Assembly (NCBI RefSeq): GCF_014649915.1
Contig: NZ_BMTY01000001.1
Coordinates: 104,235-154,620, forward strand
Length of the DNA: 50,386 bases
From: Streptomyces toxytricini
GTDB lineage: Bacteria; Actinomycetota; Actinomycetes; Streptomycetales; Streptomycetaceae
Direction: 5' to 3'
A program made the translations under genes and the position numbers. The notes below the pieces were generated by a model. The model did no database searches. It saw only the letters and a program-made list of their open reading frames with translations, and was not told the DNA's origin. This document shows, piece by piece, positions 1 through 8,974 of this stretch; the stretch's first letter is position 1; each line of letters begins with the position of its first letter.

Positions 1-2883
1 ACCCTGGGAGCCCGCGCCGAACTGCGTCGGTCCCGTCTGACCGGCGACAGCCCCACGGGCTCCGCTGGTCGGGACAGAACCAGCGCCGTTGGCGCCGCTC
101 TCGCCCTGAGCACCACCACGAGAACTCGACGGGTCCGTCGACGAGGAAAGCACCTCACCTTGGATGACCTTGTGGCCGTCCGCGGTGTACCCGAGGTTCG
201 ACAGGCCACCCTGGGCGCTCAGACCCTGCGCCGTCTGCTTGTCCGAGCGCGAGCTGCCCGCTCCGCCACTCGTCAGCTGCAGCGGACCACCCTTGTCAGC
301 CGGTCCGTCGCGACCGGGCGTGCCCAGACCACCGGCGGGACCGATGCCGCCCGGCAGAGCCTTGACGCCGTCACTGCCGCCGCCGGAGCCACTACCACCA
401 GGACCACCATCCAGCACCGGACTGTCCGGTCCATCCGGACCATCGTGCCCGCCGCCCTCGAGGGCCAGCTGCTGCTTGCCGGACGTCAACTCCGTGGCGC
501 CACCGTTCGTGCCGCCGGCGTTCGTCGACGCCGTCTTGCCCGTGGGCTTGCCCCCGCTCGGGGACGCCCGACCGCTGGTCTTGCTGTCGAACCCGTTGGC
601 GAGCTTGTTGCCCATGGCCATACCCGCGCCGGCCCCCGCACCCGAGGCCAGAGCAGGCATCAGCCCGCCCTTGTCCGGCTTCGGCGTGCTGTTCGTCTCG
701 AGGAACTTGTCCACGAGCTTGGTGACCACCTCGTCCATCGCCTGCAGCACAGTCTTGCGCACCCGTAGCAGGGCGAAGGTGATGCCTATGATCACCAGCG
801 AGGAGATCAGGGTCAGGATCACCACGATGATCCCGCCGAGCGTGGGGCTGCCCCACAGGCCACCCGGGCTCATGAAGCTCGACACGGGGCCGGCCATGAT
901 GTCCGGGACCGAGATCAGGAATTCCGAGACGAACTGGTAGACGAACAGCGTGACGAGGACTTCCATGATCATGGCCGTGGAGTACACGATCACTTTGGCG
1001 ATCGCCTGCAGGGCGCCCAGCGTCGCAAACGGTACGGCGGCCACCAGGCCGAAGGTCCGCTTGATCGCCCCGGCCAGCATGCCGATGGCGTACCAGAAGC
1101 CGAGCAGGACGATGGAGCCCAGGACCGTGGCCGCGTTGCTCCAGTACATGAACTTCGCCGGCCCCGTGCCCACCTGGCTGACGGCCATGTGGTTCTCGCG
1201 GGTGAACCCGCTGGTGGCGTTGTTCGATGAGTACATGGCCAGTGAGCCGGGGTTGAACCCGGTGTTGAGGTAGTTGTACGCCGCCAGGGGAGACAGGTTG
1301 CACGAGGAGGGTGTCTTGCCCACCGTGAAGCCGCAGCCACCCTTCGTCCCCGTCGTGGTGAAGACCGTCGAATCCTTACCGGGGTGAGAGGAGGTCAAGC
1401 CCGTGCCGTCGGTCGAGATCACCGGGTGATCGACCGGCTTCGGCCCGTTTTCCTCACCGAACTCCGCCACGTCGCCGTAGCTTTTCTTGTCGACGAACCA
1501 GCGCTTCTTGGTATCCGCGCTCTCGTCCAGTTGCGTGATCGAGGTCTTGATCCCCGACTCGAAGTCCGAGGCTGCGATCTCGTTGCTCGCGATGTACTTG
1601 CCGATGATCCCGAAGGTCGAGAACACCGCTTTGAAGTCGTCCGAGGCACGGCCTCCGACGGAGACGGTGCCGTCCTTCCAAGCCGACTCGGCGTCTTTGG
1701 CCTTCGTCCCGATGTTGATGCCGTTGAACGTCGCCCCGTGGGACTGCTTGTTGATCGCCAGCGCACTCGTGCGCACAGACATCATCGCGTCCGGGCTGGC
1801 CTGGCCATCGTTCCAGGAAACAGTGGCCTGGTCCGGAATCCCCAGGCGGTCGTTCATCATCCACGCCTCGAAGTCGACGTAAGTGCTCAGCACGACGCGC
1901 GTCGGGCCGGCGTGTTGACCGAGAACGGAGTCGTCGAACTTTCCGAGCACGCTGGAGTACATCGACCCGACGAGTGGCAGGCCGACGCCGATGAAGACGA
2001 CGCGCACGACGAGCTTCTTGATCGCCGAGCCTCGGTCCATCTTCTTGAACATGACCAGGCCGATGAGCAGGAAGCCGATGAAGATCGGCACGAGCGCCTG
2101 CCACGAGATGTCGACGAGCAAGCCGTACCAGCCGCTGATCCAGTGCTGCAGACCCGCGAGGGCGCCGCCTCCGGTAGCGCCTCCCGTCATGCCCTCGGCA
2201 AAAGTCGGATTCACCGCCGCGACCGCGTTGTAGAACCACAGGAAGGGGTTGACGAGCTTCAGGAACTGGATGATGACGTAGAACAGCGTGCCGACCGCCA
2301 GCGCCAGGGCGTAGAGGACCCAGATGATCGACCCCCCGATCACGCTCACGATCTGGCCGCCGATGCCCGAGGACATCGTGTCCAGGCCGAGATCGTTGTT
2401 GGCCGCCCCGAAGTGCGCGTAGTCGAGCATGCCCGCGTACTTGGCGTTGCCCTTGTCGTCCTTCGCGGCCAGCGTTTCGTAGGTGACGGTCTGCGAGGAA
2501 CCCGACACCTCGGCGAAGAACCAGCCCACGATGTTGCCCAGGCTGAACTCCGGGTCGGCGTAGCCGAGAATGGAACCGCCCGAGGACGGGCTGGACGTGA
2601 CCGGCTTCCAGTTCTCGTGCATGCCCTTGTCGTTCTGCGGCGAGTTCTTCTCGCTGAAGTACGAGCTCGCGTTCGAGGCCAGCTGGTAGAGGCTGTAGTT
2701 GTCGCGCTCCTTCTTGTCGTCCGCAGACGCCGGCGAAGACGTCGCCATCATGAAGACCGGCACGAGCAGCGCCGCCAGGAGCATGAGGGCGAGCCCGCGC
2801 ACGGGCCTGCCCGGGCGGACTGCACCCACGCTGTGGCCGGCCCGGGCACGCAGCCTCGCCACCGCCGTGATCGTCCGGTTCAT
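1..2883 (-). CDS. VirB6/TrbL-like conjugation membrane protein (3' end outside window)
   Basis: Large polytopic protein, probably the inner-membrane channel component of a type IV secretion (conjugation) system. The frame is open from an ATG at 2883 to the window edge, so 961 codons are seen and the C-terminus is missing. Residues about 29-50 form a signal-type hydrophobic stretch ending near an ASADD cleavage-like site. Several long hydrophobic segments follow (for example around residues 170-200 and 230-285, and another group about 540-730), with a large hydrophilic loop between them. From about residue 740 the protein is a Gly/Ser/Thr/Pro-rich tail. This architecture fits actinobacterial TrbL/VirB6-like proteins. 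It is the third gene of a minus-strand run, 44 bp after the VirB4-like gene. The assignment rests on topology and neighbours, not on a motif. Confidence 0.75.
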   Translation of the reverse strand, partial: MNRTITAVARLRARAGHSVGAVRPGRPVRGLALMLLAALLVPVFMMATSSPASADDKKERDNYSLYQLASNASSYFSEKNSPQNDKGMHENWKPVTSSPSSGGSILGYADPEFSLGNIVGWFFAEVSGSSQTVTYETLAAKDDKGNAKYAGMLDYAHFGAANNDLGLDTMSSGIGGQIVSVIGGSIIWVLYALALAVGTLFYVIIQFLKLVNPFLWFYNAVAAVNPTFAEGMTGGATGGGALAGLQHWISGWYGLLVDISWQALVPIFIGFLLIGLVMFKKMDRGSAIKKLVVRVVFIGVGLPLVGSMYSSVLGKFDDSVLGQHAGPTRVVLSTYVDFEAWMMNDRLGIPDQATVSWNDGQASPDAMMSVRTSALAINKQSHGATFNGINIGTKAKDAESAWKDGTVSVGGRASDDFKAVFSTFGIIGKYIASNEIAASDFESGIKTSITQLDESADTKKRWFVDKKSYGDVAEFGEENGPKPVDHPVISTDGTGLTSSHPGKDSTVFTTTGTKGGCGFTVGKTPSSCNLSPLAAYNYLNTGFNPGSLAMYSSNNATSGFTRENHMAVSQVGTGPAKFMYWSNAATVLGSIVLLGFWYAIGMLAGAIKRTFGLVAAVPFATLGALQAIAKVIVYSTAMIMEVLVTLFVYQFVSEFLISVPDIMAGPVSSFMSPGGLWGSPTLGGIIVVILTLISSLVIIGITFALLRVRKTVLQAMDEVVTKLVDKFLETNSTPKPDKGGLMPALASGAGAGAGMAMGNKLANGFDSKTSGRASPSGGKPTGKTASTNAGGTNGGATELTSGKQQLALEGGGHDGPDGPDSPVLDGGPGGSGSGGGSDGVKALPGGIGPAGGLGTPGRDGPADKGGPLQLTSGGAGSSRSDKQTAQGLSAQGGLSNLGYTADGHKVIQGEVLSSSTDPSSSRGGAQGESGANGAGSVPTSGARGAVAGQTGPTQFGAGSQG

Positions 2884-2927
2884 GCTCTCTCCTCTGCTCC
2901 TCGTCCTCGTATCAGTGCCGACCTCGC

Positions 2928-5228
2928 TCATGTCTTTTCCAGCTTCTTGGGCTTGGGCCTTGTTGCCGGTCGCCTTGCGTTGCCATCGGGCCGCTGCAGG
3001 CTCTTGGTCTCGCTGCGCTTGATCGCGTCAGCCTGGCCCGCGTCGGCCCCACCGCCGTCGCCCTCGCTGTGCTTCCGGATGCTGGTGAGGTTCGCGCCAG
3101 GCGTCGGCTTGTCGTGCATGATCGAGTCCATCCGCGCCGTCTCTTCGGCCTTGGCCGCCTCCAGCCGGACCTGCCTGCGTTGGGCCTCGCGGTAGGGGTT
3201 GATCCCCAGTGCCAGATCCAGGTGGAAGACCACGTTGGAGACGCCCCGGCGCAGGTACGTGAGGTTCTCGTCCTTGGTCGTGATGAGTCGGGCGAGATCC
3301 GGCGGGATCCGCTGGTGCAACTGCTTCTGGTACTCCGCCACCGTTTTGTCGCGCATCGGGCCGAAGAGCGTGTAGTCCGCAGCGTCGAACTTGTTGAAGT
3401 CGCTGTCGGCCAGCATCTTGTCGACGTCGTTGTAGCTGTAGACCACCCGGCCGCCGCGTTCGTGCATATGGTCGAACTGGTCCTTGAGGTACTTCTTCAC
3501 CCGGTCGTCGATGTGCTCGGTGCCGTGGATGATCACCGTGTCGCCGATTCCCAGCTTGCCGACGGCGAAGCCGACGATGTTCACCAGCTGCGCCATCGCC
3601 ACGCCCTTGCCGCGGCGCATGAGCCGCGAGAAGTCGTAGACCACGCGCCGCGAATCCCGGACCCCGTCCACGGCCGAGGCCGTGTGGTTGTTGAACAGGT
3701 CGCCATTGGTGCTCAGCATCGCGTTGGCGATGCCTCTGAGCACGTTGTAGGCGCGCAGCTGGTCCGGGTCGGTCTTGCTGGAGTTCAACAGCGCCTTGTG
3801 CGCGGTCGCCAGGTAGGAGACGAACATCTGAAGACGCGGCACCTGGGTGTGCGGGATGTTCACCACGCGCAGGCGGTTGCGCTGCTCCTTGGCGTTGTGC
3901 CGCCACATGCCCTGCTCGATGTAGAAGTCCGTGGCCGTGTCCTCGAGGGCACTGCGGATGATCGAGCCGACGGCGCCGTCGGTGGACTCGTAGAGCTGCT
4001 CGAACATCAGCTTGAGCTTCTCCATCTGAGCGGAGAAGACCGTCAGCTCGTCCTCCTCCTCGCCGAACATTTCGAACATGTTCACGTCGCCCTGGTTCAG
4101 GTCCACGCGCGAGGTGAGCCGCTCGAACCTCGGGCCGAGCTTGTCGAGATTCGCCCCGTCAAGGACGAGGTGGACGACCTGGCCGTTGTTCAGCAGCGTC
4201 GCTTGCGAGATCTTCGAGCACCACATGTTGGCCACCCGCTGGCGGTCGAGGTACTCGCTGAGGGTGGCGTCGGCGACGATCACGTGGTGGGCGTAGGCGT
4301 TTACGTCCATGAGCACGGCGCTGTTGTTGACGTCGCCGACCATGTAGCCGACGTACTCGCCGCCCTTGTCGTTGAGGCCGTTGGTCACCAGTGAGTACGA
4401 GCCGGCCAGCTCGGTCGAGGTGAAGTGGAAGCCCTTGCCCTTCTTCTTCTCGTTGTTCTTCCACAGGCCCGAGAGCTCCTGCCGCTGCTCGCCTGCGTAG
4501 GGCGCAGCCTTCAGCGTGCCGAAGCGGTCGATGTACAGGCGCGTGACCCGGTCGATCGTGTCGTCCAGGGTCGCCAGATCCGGGGCCTTGAGAAAGAGCC
4601 GGTTGTGCACCGAGAGGTAGCTCGCGCCGTCTTGGAGCTCTCCGATCGTGACCCCGAGGTCACCGGAGATCTTCGCGGCCTTGCGCTTGGAGGAGGTTGT
4701 GCCCGTCTCCTCCTGCTCGTTGGCATCGAGCCGTTCCAGCTTCTCGGACTGTTTCGTATATGAGTCGATCCACTTGTCGTCCATCCGCTTGACCTGCTCA
4801 AGCACGACCGCGGTGACCCGCTCGTCGAGGCCGTCCGGGATCCGATCGATGCCCCAGAAGGCGGCGAAGTTGTCGTGCGCGGCGTCGTCGTGGAAGTACG
4901 CCAGGATGCAGGCGACCGAGCCGTCGACCTCGAAGTAGTCGGAGCGGAAGAGGTACTTCTCCTTCGGCTTCAGCGCGAGCAGATGCGGATAGGCGTCGAA
5001 TGCGCCCTGGAGGTGCTTCACCTCACGGCGGCGCTGCCACCAGTTCTTCTTCGGCTCGGCGGCTTCGTCGGCCACGCCGTGGACTGCCGCAGTGGTCTGC
5101 ACGCCCTCAGCCCGAGCAGCGTCGTCCGCGGGCAGATCACCGACCGGAAGCTCCCCGCTCTCATTCGTCTCGTCAGGCTTCTTTCCCGGGACGCCGAGCT
5201 GTGCCCGGACTTTCGTCATCAGCGCCAT
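2928..5228 (-). CDS. VirB4-like conjugation protein lacking a visible Walker A motif
   Basis: A 766-residue cytosolic protein lying between a PrgI-like and a VirB6-like gene, the usual position of the VirB4/TraC ATPase in Gram-positive conjugation systems. The C-terminal half has VirB4-like pattern elements: a region where the P-loop would be expected (about residues 305-330) and a beta-strand followed by an acidic turn, IIHGTEHID, where Walker B would lie. Neither a GxxGxGKS/T loop nor a hydrophobic-DE box is present, and no GKS/GKT occurs anywhere in the protein. It may be a degenerate, non-hydrolysing paralogue working with another ATPase outside the window, or a different fold. The start is the ATG at 5228, with AAGGA just upstream. 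The basic C-terminus (KPKKLEKT) is hydrophilic. Confidence 0.6.
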   Translation of the reverse strand: MALMTKVRAQLGVPGKKPDETNESGELPVGDLPADDAARAEGVQTTAAVHGVADEAAEPKKNWWQRRREVKHLQGAFDAYPHLLALKPKEKYLFRSDYFEVDGSVACILAYFHDDAAHDNFAAFWGIDRIPDGLDERVTAVVLEQVKRMDDKWIDSYTKQSEKLERLDANEQEETGTTSSKRKAAKISGDLGVTIGELQDGASYLSVHNRLFLKAPDLATLDDTIDRVTRLYIDRFGTLKAAPYAGEQRQELSGLWKNNEKKKGKGFHFTSTELAGSYSLVTNGLNDKGGEYVGYMVGDVNNSAVLMDVNAYAHHVIVADATLSEYLDRQRVANMWCSKISQATLLNNGQVVHLVLDGANLDKLGPRFERLTSRVDLNQGDVNMFEMFGEEEDELTVFSAQMEKLKLMFEQLYESTDGAVGSIIRSALEDTATDFYIEQGMWRHNAKEQRNRLRVVNIPHTQVPRLQMFVSYLATAHKALLNSSKTDPDQLRAYNVLRGIANAMLSTNGDLFNNHTASAVDGVRDSRRVVYDFSRLMRRGKGVAMAQLVNIVGFAVGKLGIGDTVIIHGTEHIDDRVKKYLKDQFDHMHERGGRVVYSYNDVDKMLADSDFNKFDAADYTLFGPMRDKTVAEYQKQLHQRIPPDLARLITTKDENLTYLRRGVSNVVFHLDLALGINPYREAQRRQVRLEAAKAEETARMDSIMHDKPTPGANLTSIRKHSEGDGGGADAGQADAIKRSETKSLQRPDGNARRPATRPKPKKLEKT

Positions 5229-5273
5229 GGTGTCCTTCGTTCGTTCCTCGTCGTGCGGGTCGGCCTGGCGCTG

Positions 5274-6173
5274 TCAGTTCAGCGACGTCTTGAGGTCGAG
5301 CAGTTCGTCGTCGATGCCCTGGTAGAAGACCCGCAGCATCGGCTCGACCTCCTCGCGGTCGAGCATCGTGGCTTCCTTGATCATGAGGGTGGAGCCGCCG
5401 ACCTCGGCCTGGAGGACTTGGTGTCCCTTGCGCAGTGCGTCGGTGTTCTTGCCCTTGAGCAGCAGGTACTGGTGGATCGAGGGGAACTTGCCGCCCACGT
5501 GCTGCGTGAGGATGTCGTACTGCTCGTTCTGCAGCTCGATCAGATCGGGGTCACGGAGCTGAAGGGCCTGGTTGCGCCGCTCCAGGTTCGCCACCTGGTG
5601 GTAGATCCGCTGCGGCTCCTTCGTCGTGATGAAGCTGTGCTCGCACGTCGTCTCGACTTTGCGCCAGAAGGAGTCGACCCGGTCGAGGATCCCGATCCGG
5701 TCCTCGTCGAAGAGCAGATAGCTCGCTGAGCCGACGACCAGGTAGACCCGGCCTTCGCCGCCGTCGGAGAAACGGATCAGCCCGTCCTCGTCGATCCCGT
5801 CGATGCCGACGATCGAGTAGAAGTCCGTGGGGTTCGAGCTGCGACGGGTGAAGACGTGGCGGGCGCTGCGGGGCAGGTAGGCAAGGAAGGCCGGCACCCG
5901 CATGATGCGCAGCTCCTTCGTCTTCATCAGCCCGCCGAAGTAGGCGATCGCCGCCAGTCCCCAGAGAACGAAGAACGTGATGGCGACTGGGCCCGAGCTC
6001 GCGACGAACGTCGACGTGCTGAACCACAGCAGGGTGAGGATGCCGCCGCCGAAGAAGAGCAGTTGCTTGATCGGGGAGGGCTTCGCCGCCCAGCCGCCCT
6101 TGCTGAGCGTGATCTCGTGATCCAGAAAGCTCCTGTTCAGCGAACTTGGCACCTTATAGGACAGTTTCGCCAT
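5274..6173 (-). CDS. PrgI/VirB3-like membrane protein with long cytosolic domain
   Basis: A 299-residue protein that begins MAKLSYKVPSSLNRSF. It has two close transmembrane segments (about residues 33-58 and 62-80) followed by about 215 hydrophilic residues. A short N-terminal stretch followed by a paired-helix membrane domain directly upstream of a VirB4-like gene is the hallmark of PrgI/VirB3 proteins in Gram-positive type IV secretion. The extra C-terminal domain is longer than in a minimal VirB3, as in some actinobacterial SCO6880-type proteins. It likely anchors the VirB4-like partner at the membrane. The gene lies 45 bp before the VirB4-like start and is the first gene of the run, with a 504-bp regulatory gap upstream. 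Confidence 0.6.
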   Translation of the reverse strand: MAKLSYKVPSSLNRSFLDHEITLSKGGWAAKPSPIKQLLFFGGGILTLLWFSTSTFVASSGPVAITFFVLWGLAAIAYFGGLMKTKELRIMRVPAFLAYLPRSARHVFTRRSSNPTDFYSIVGIDGIDEDGLIRFSDGGEGRVYLVVGSASYLLFDEDRIGILDRVDSFWRKVETTCEHSFITTKEPQRIYHQVANLERRNQALQLRDPDLIELQNEQYDILTQHVGGKFPSIHQYLLLKGKNTDALRKGHQVLQAEVGGSTLMIKEATMLDREEVEPMLRVFYQGIDDELLDLKTSLN

Positions 6174-6259
6174 GAAACTCCCATCCCCCCTGCCATCGCA
6201 ATGGCCATTGCTCGACCTGTCGAGAAGCCTTCATGTGTGAGGCGCGCGAATGGCATCCT

Positions 6260-6273
6260 ATCTTAGGCGAGTC
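6260..6273 (-). promoter_or_regulatory. Promoter-like box upstream of the PrgI-like gene
   Basis: On the minus strand this reads GACTCGCCTAAGAT. It matches 11 of 14 positions of the box upstream of the lipoprotein gene (9874-9887). TAAGAT fits a TAnnnT -10 element. It lies 87 bp upstream of the ATG at 6173. Confidence 0.4.
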
Positions 6274-6315
6274 ATTCGAAACGAGAGCGAAAGGGAGTCG
6301 GATGGCTGTGTGAGG

Positions 6316-6328
6316 CGAGTCTGACTGG
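6316..6328. promoter_or_regulatory. Operator-like 13-bp near-palindrome, copy 1 (variant)
   Basis: CGAGTCTGACTGG differs at two positions from the exact copies at 8955-8967 and 9841-9853. Its halves, about a central T, match at 5 of 6 positions. It lies about 50 bp upstream of the -10-like box of the transfer run. Confidence 0.4.
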
Positions 6329-6622
6329 CGGGTCCGAGTCATCGAGTGTTGTTTGAACGGCTGACGGATCAGTCGCACCGCGGAAGCGGTGGCGCTCATT
6401 CCATCGCTTCCGCCGCGAGGCGCGGAACGTCGTCGCCCAGGCCGAGCACGGCCAACGCATCGGCGGAGCCGTACTGGTCGAGGCGTTCCTGACGAACCGA
6501 CATCCCGTCGAGGACTGCCGGCTCAGAGTGCCGAGGGGGGCGTGCCCGGCGCCGCACAGCGTCTCCCTGACCGGACCGGACCGGACACGACCGGACGCCT
6601 CCTGTCAGGAAATGGCAGCAGC

Positions 6623-6655
6623 GGGAGCGGGCCCCGAGGTCCGGGACCCGCTCCC
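6623..6655 (-). terminator. Hairpin after the DUF3945-like gene
   Basis: A perfect 9-bp stem (GGGAGCGGG / CCCGCTCCC) encloses a 15-nt loop, 23 bp beyond the stop at 6678. There is no U-tract, which is common for Streptomyces terminators. Confidence 0.55.
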
Positions 6656-6677
6656 ACTCGGCACTACCCGGCCGCCA

Positions 6678-7358
6678 TCAACCGAACGACGGGACGATCT
6701 TCTTCTTGCCGCCCTGTTTCTTCCACGAGATGCGGGCGTCGAAGGTCTTGCCCTTGGCCGAGACGAAACCCGTGCCCTGGATGGTCTTACCGGCCGCCAG
6801 GTCCTTGCGCTGCGCATCGGTGAAGGTCACCTGGCACCAGGACCGCGGTGGCTCGTCGTCGGAGCCGAAATCAGGGATGATCTTCCTGGCCTGCGCGTCC
6901 CAGGTGACCTTGCAACCGAAGGTCTTGCGAGTCCGCGCGCTGACGAAGTCGTCGATTTCCAGCGCTTGGCCCGCCAGGAGCGCCGCGACCTCCGCCGGCG
7001 TGAACGTCCGGCCAGACCACTTCGTCGGCTTGTCCGGCGCCTCCAGCTGGAACCCGACGAACTTGCGACCCCTGAAGGTGCCCACGCCGAGCGCACCGGT
7101 GGCCGGGAAGGGCTTGTTCTCCTTCGACCTCGCCTCGAACGAGATCGTTTCGCCCGCGAGCAGCTCTGCCACCTCGTCATCGCTGAACTCGTGGCCCGAC
7201 CAGACCTTCTTGAAGACGACCCTCTTCGGGCCACCTGGAGCGGCCTGCCACACGCCCTCGGCGCGGGCGGCGCCGACCTGGTCTTCCAGGCCCAGCTCGG
7301 CGCGCATGGACGAGGCGTTCTTCGCCATCGTGGCGAGCTCCTTGCTCCTCGCGGTCAT
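6678..7358 (-). CDS. Protein of three DUF3945/topoisomerase-tail-like repeats
   Basis: This 226-residue protein is built of three related units of about 50-55 residues, at roughly 50-105, 110-165 and 170-226. Each begins with a W/F-x-G/V-x-x-F-(S/T)-x-x-E/Q pattern, continues with LLAGxxI and ends with a G/R-K-T/x-F-x-x-x-x-x-W-type strand pair. The pattern resembles DUF3945 and the C-terminal repeats of some plasmid-borne type IA topoisomerases. No catalytic domain is present. It may bind DNA or a partner in the transfer apparatus. Its ATG overlaps the TGA of the upstream gene (ATGA), so it is probably translationally coupled. The family name is a pattern match by eye. Confidence 0.6.
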   Translation of the reverse strand: MTARSKELATMAKNASSMRAELGLEDQVGAARAEGVWQAAPGGPKRVVFKKVWSGHEFSDDEVAELLAGETISFEARSKENKPFPATGALGVGTFRGRKFVGFQLEAPDKPTKWSGRTFTPAEVAALLAGQALEIDDFVSARTRKTFGCKVTWDAQARKIIPDFGSDDEPPRSWCQVTFTDAQRKDLAAGKTIQGTGFVSAKGKTFDARISWKKQGGKKKIVPSFG

Positions 7359-8455
7359 CGGATCGGCCTCCCTTCCCGCTCGCGTTCGAGCCTCGACTGC
7401 TTCCTGGTCGCCTCACGGGCCATGTCCCGGAGATGGATCGCCTCCTTGTGTGTGATCGGCGCGTCATGAAGGTTGTGCGAGCCCCGCAGGAAGTTCTCCG
7501 TGCGGTCGGCGATGGAGTATGCGAGCGCCTGCTCGATCACCGCGCTGGTCTGACGCACCTCGCCCAGCTCGTCGCGCAGCTTGCGCAACAACCCGTCCCG
7601 CTCGCGTTCGACAGCCTCGATGCTCATCAACCGTGTCAACACGCTGCCCAGCAGCGGGTCGCGGGAGCGGAACAGCTCCACGGCGCGCTCGGTGGCGGGA
7701 TCGGCATCAAGGCGCAGGTCGAGCTGTGCCAACAGGAACGCCATCACCAGCGTGCCCTGGCTCAGCCGCCGGCTGAACTCCCGAGCGGCGCTGTCGCTCA
7801 CGCCCAGCTCACGGACCGCGGCTGCTCGCAGCTGCTCCCGCAGCGCGTTCATGACGCTCTCGGGCAGCGCCTTGATGTGCGGCTGGCTCTGCATGCCGAC
7901 GAGCCGGAAGCCCGACTGGGGGAGCGTGGCGGTCTCGGCTGTGCTGCCCGAGCCCCTCTTCGACGGCGCGCTCTGCGCGGCGCGCCGATCACCGGTGAAC
8001 TGCAGCGATCCGGGCCCCACCTGCTCGGGTTCGTCCGGTGGGGCGATGTCGTCGGCCGCAGGGCCCGCCGGCACACCGCCCGGGAACACCCCGTCAGCAG
8101 TGTTCTGCCCGCCGCCGGCGCCACCGCGCTGATTGGATCTGCCGGCGCGTTCGGACTTGCCGACGTCGGGCTCGCGGTCCTGCTCCAGGTTCGGGCGATC
8201 CGTTCCGGCTCCCCCGTCGAGATCAGCCCGCGGACCTTCGACCCCGAGCTGAGAGTCGATGGCGCCGGTCGCATCGAACCGCACCTCCGGCTCGGGTGCT
8301 GCCGCCGCAGGCCCAGGCTGTGCGGCCTGAGCCTGGACGCGCTTCAACTCCTCGCTCCCACCACGCCGGTAGGCGTCGAGGAAGGACGTGTCCACATCCA
8401 TCACCTCGTCGGTGGGCGTGGCCGCCTCCAGCATCTCTGCGAAGTCCCGGCTCAT
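7355..8455 (-). CDS. Unrecognised 366-residue protein of the mobilisation operon
   Basis: Residues 1-60 are acidic/helical. Residues about 60-180 are Gly/Ala/Pro/Gln-rich and look disordered. Residues about 190-366 are helical and charged, with a basic C-terminus (REREGRPIR). No catalytic motif is visible. It sits between a MobC-like ribbon-helix-helix gene and the repeat protein, with ATGA overlaps on both sides, so the three are probably made from one message in fixed proportion. That context suggests a relaxosome or transfer accessory role, but the sequence itself does not show it. Confidence 0.7.
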   Translation of the reverse strand: MSRDFAEMLEAATPTDEVMDVDTSFLDAYRRGGSEELKRVQAQAAQPGPAAAAPEPEVRFDATGAIDSQLGVEGPRADLDGGAGTDRPNLEQDREPDVGKSERAGRSNQRGGAGGGQNTADGVFPGGVPAGPAADDIAPPDEPEQVGPGSLQFTGDRRAAQSAPSKRGSGSTAETATLPQSGFRLVGMQSQPHIKALPESVMNALREQLRAAAVRELGVSDSAAREFSRRLSQGTLVMAFLLAQLDLRLDADPATERAVELFRSRDPLLGSVLTRLMSIEAVERERDGLLRKLRDELGEVRQTSAVIEQALAYSIADRTENFLRGSHNLHDAPITHKEAIHLRDMAREATRKQSRLEREREGRPIR

Positions 8456-8874
8456 ACGAGCTCACCGTCCTCCTCGTCGAGCAGGTAGTTGTCGCCGCGG
8501 GTGAGCCCGATCAGCGAGTCGAAGCCCGTGGTGACGACGCGTTCGAGGTTCGCCGAGTTCTTCGCCAGCGCCGCGACCTGATCGACGAGCTCATTGAGCC
8601 GCGCGATCTCCAGGGTCGGCAGGTCATAGTCGAGGTTCTCGCGCCGGATCTTCTCGACCACCGCCTCGGCCACGTACTCGCTCACCGAGGAGAACCCGCG
8701 CTTGTCGGCCCAGTACTCCGCGCGCTGCTTCTCGTCCGAGCTCAGCCGGACGAACATGCCCTGGCGGCCACCGCTGCTGGCCTGTGTCCCGCCCGACGGC
8801 TTTTTCCTCACGCCGCGCACAGGTTGCGTCGTCCTGTCCAACTCGTGTGCGGCATTCATCTGCGGCTTCTCCAT
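8452..8874 (-). CDS. MobC-like ribbon-helix-helix accessory protein
   Basis: A 140-residue protein. After a basic N-terminal tail (residues 1-45) comes FVRLSSDEKQRAEYWADKRG, then FSSVSEYVAEAV. This strand-helix-helix pattern is that of MobC/relaxosome ribbon-helix-helix proteins. The following helix (RLNELVDQVAALAKNSANLE) resembles the conserved MobC segment in which a hydrophobic helix carries Asn residues. Such proteins help the relaxase open DNA at oriT; no relaxase is visible in the window. The ATG at 8874, preceded by GAGGCAAGG, is preferred to an upstream ATG at about 8926. The stop overlaps the next ATG (ATGA). Confidence 0.6.
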   Translation of the reverse strand: MEKPQMNAAHELDRTTQPVRGVRKKPSGGTQASSGGRQGMFVRLSSDEKQRAEYWADKRGFSSVSEYVAEAVVEKIRRENLDYDLPTLEIARLNELVDQVAALAKNSANLERVVTTGFDSLIGLTRGDNYLLDEEDGELV

Positions 8875-8954
8875 GCCTTGCCTCGCCAATCCGTGAAGTC
8901 GCCCTATCGGCGCTGGTGGATAAGACATCTGCCACTCTTTTGGTTTCAGGTGGG

Positions 8955-8967
8955 CCAGTCTGATTGG
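8955..8967. promoter_or_regulatory. Operator-like 13-bp near-palindrome, copy 2
   Basis: CCAGTCTGATTGG is identical to the copy at 9841-9853. It lies between the stop of the lipoprotein gene and the MobC-like gene, 81 bp upstream of the latter's ATG. Confidence 0.45.
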
Positions 8968-8974
8968 CGCCCGC

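Larger units (their letters stand above)
6174..6677. other. 504-bp non-coding gap with promoter, operator and terminator
   Basis: No convincing reading frame lies here. The left half carries the presumed promoter of the PrgI/VirB4/VirB6 run and an operator-like near-palindrome. The right half carries a hairpin that would terminate the upstream minus-strand operon. A short stretch near 6570-6596 repeats CCGGA several times. Confidence 0.6.

Noticed and set aside
164..940. Long plus-strand frame rich in Pro, Leu and Ala
   Set aside because: It is antisense to the VirB6/TrbL-like gene, whose frame shows membrane segments and a signal peptide. The plus-strand frame is a high-GC shadow.
392..2239. 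Two minus-strand frames (392-1303 and 1454-2239)
   Set aside because: They are out of frame with the continuous 961-codon membrane protein and have Gln/His/Arg/Gly-rich shadow composition.
3069..4394. 441-codon plus-strand frame
   Set aside because: It is antisense to the VirB4-like gene, Val/Leu/Asp/His-rich and without motifs or a ribosome site.
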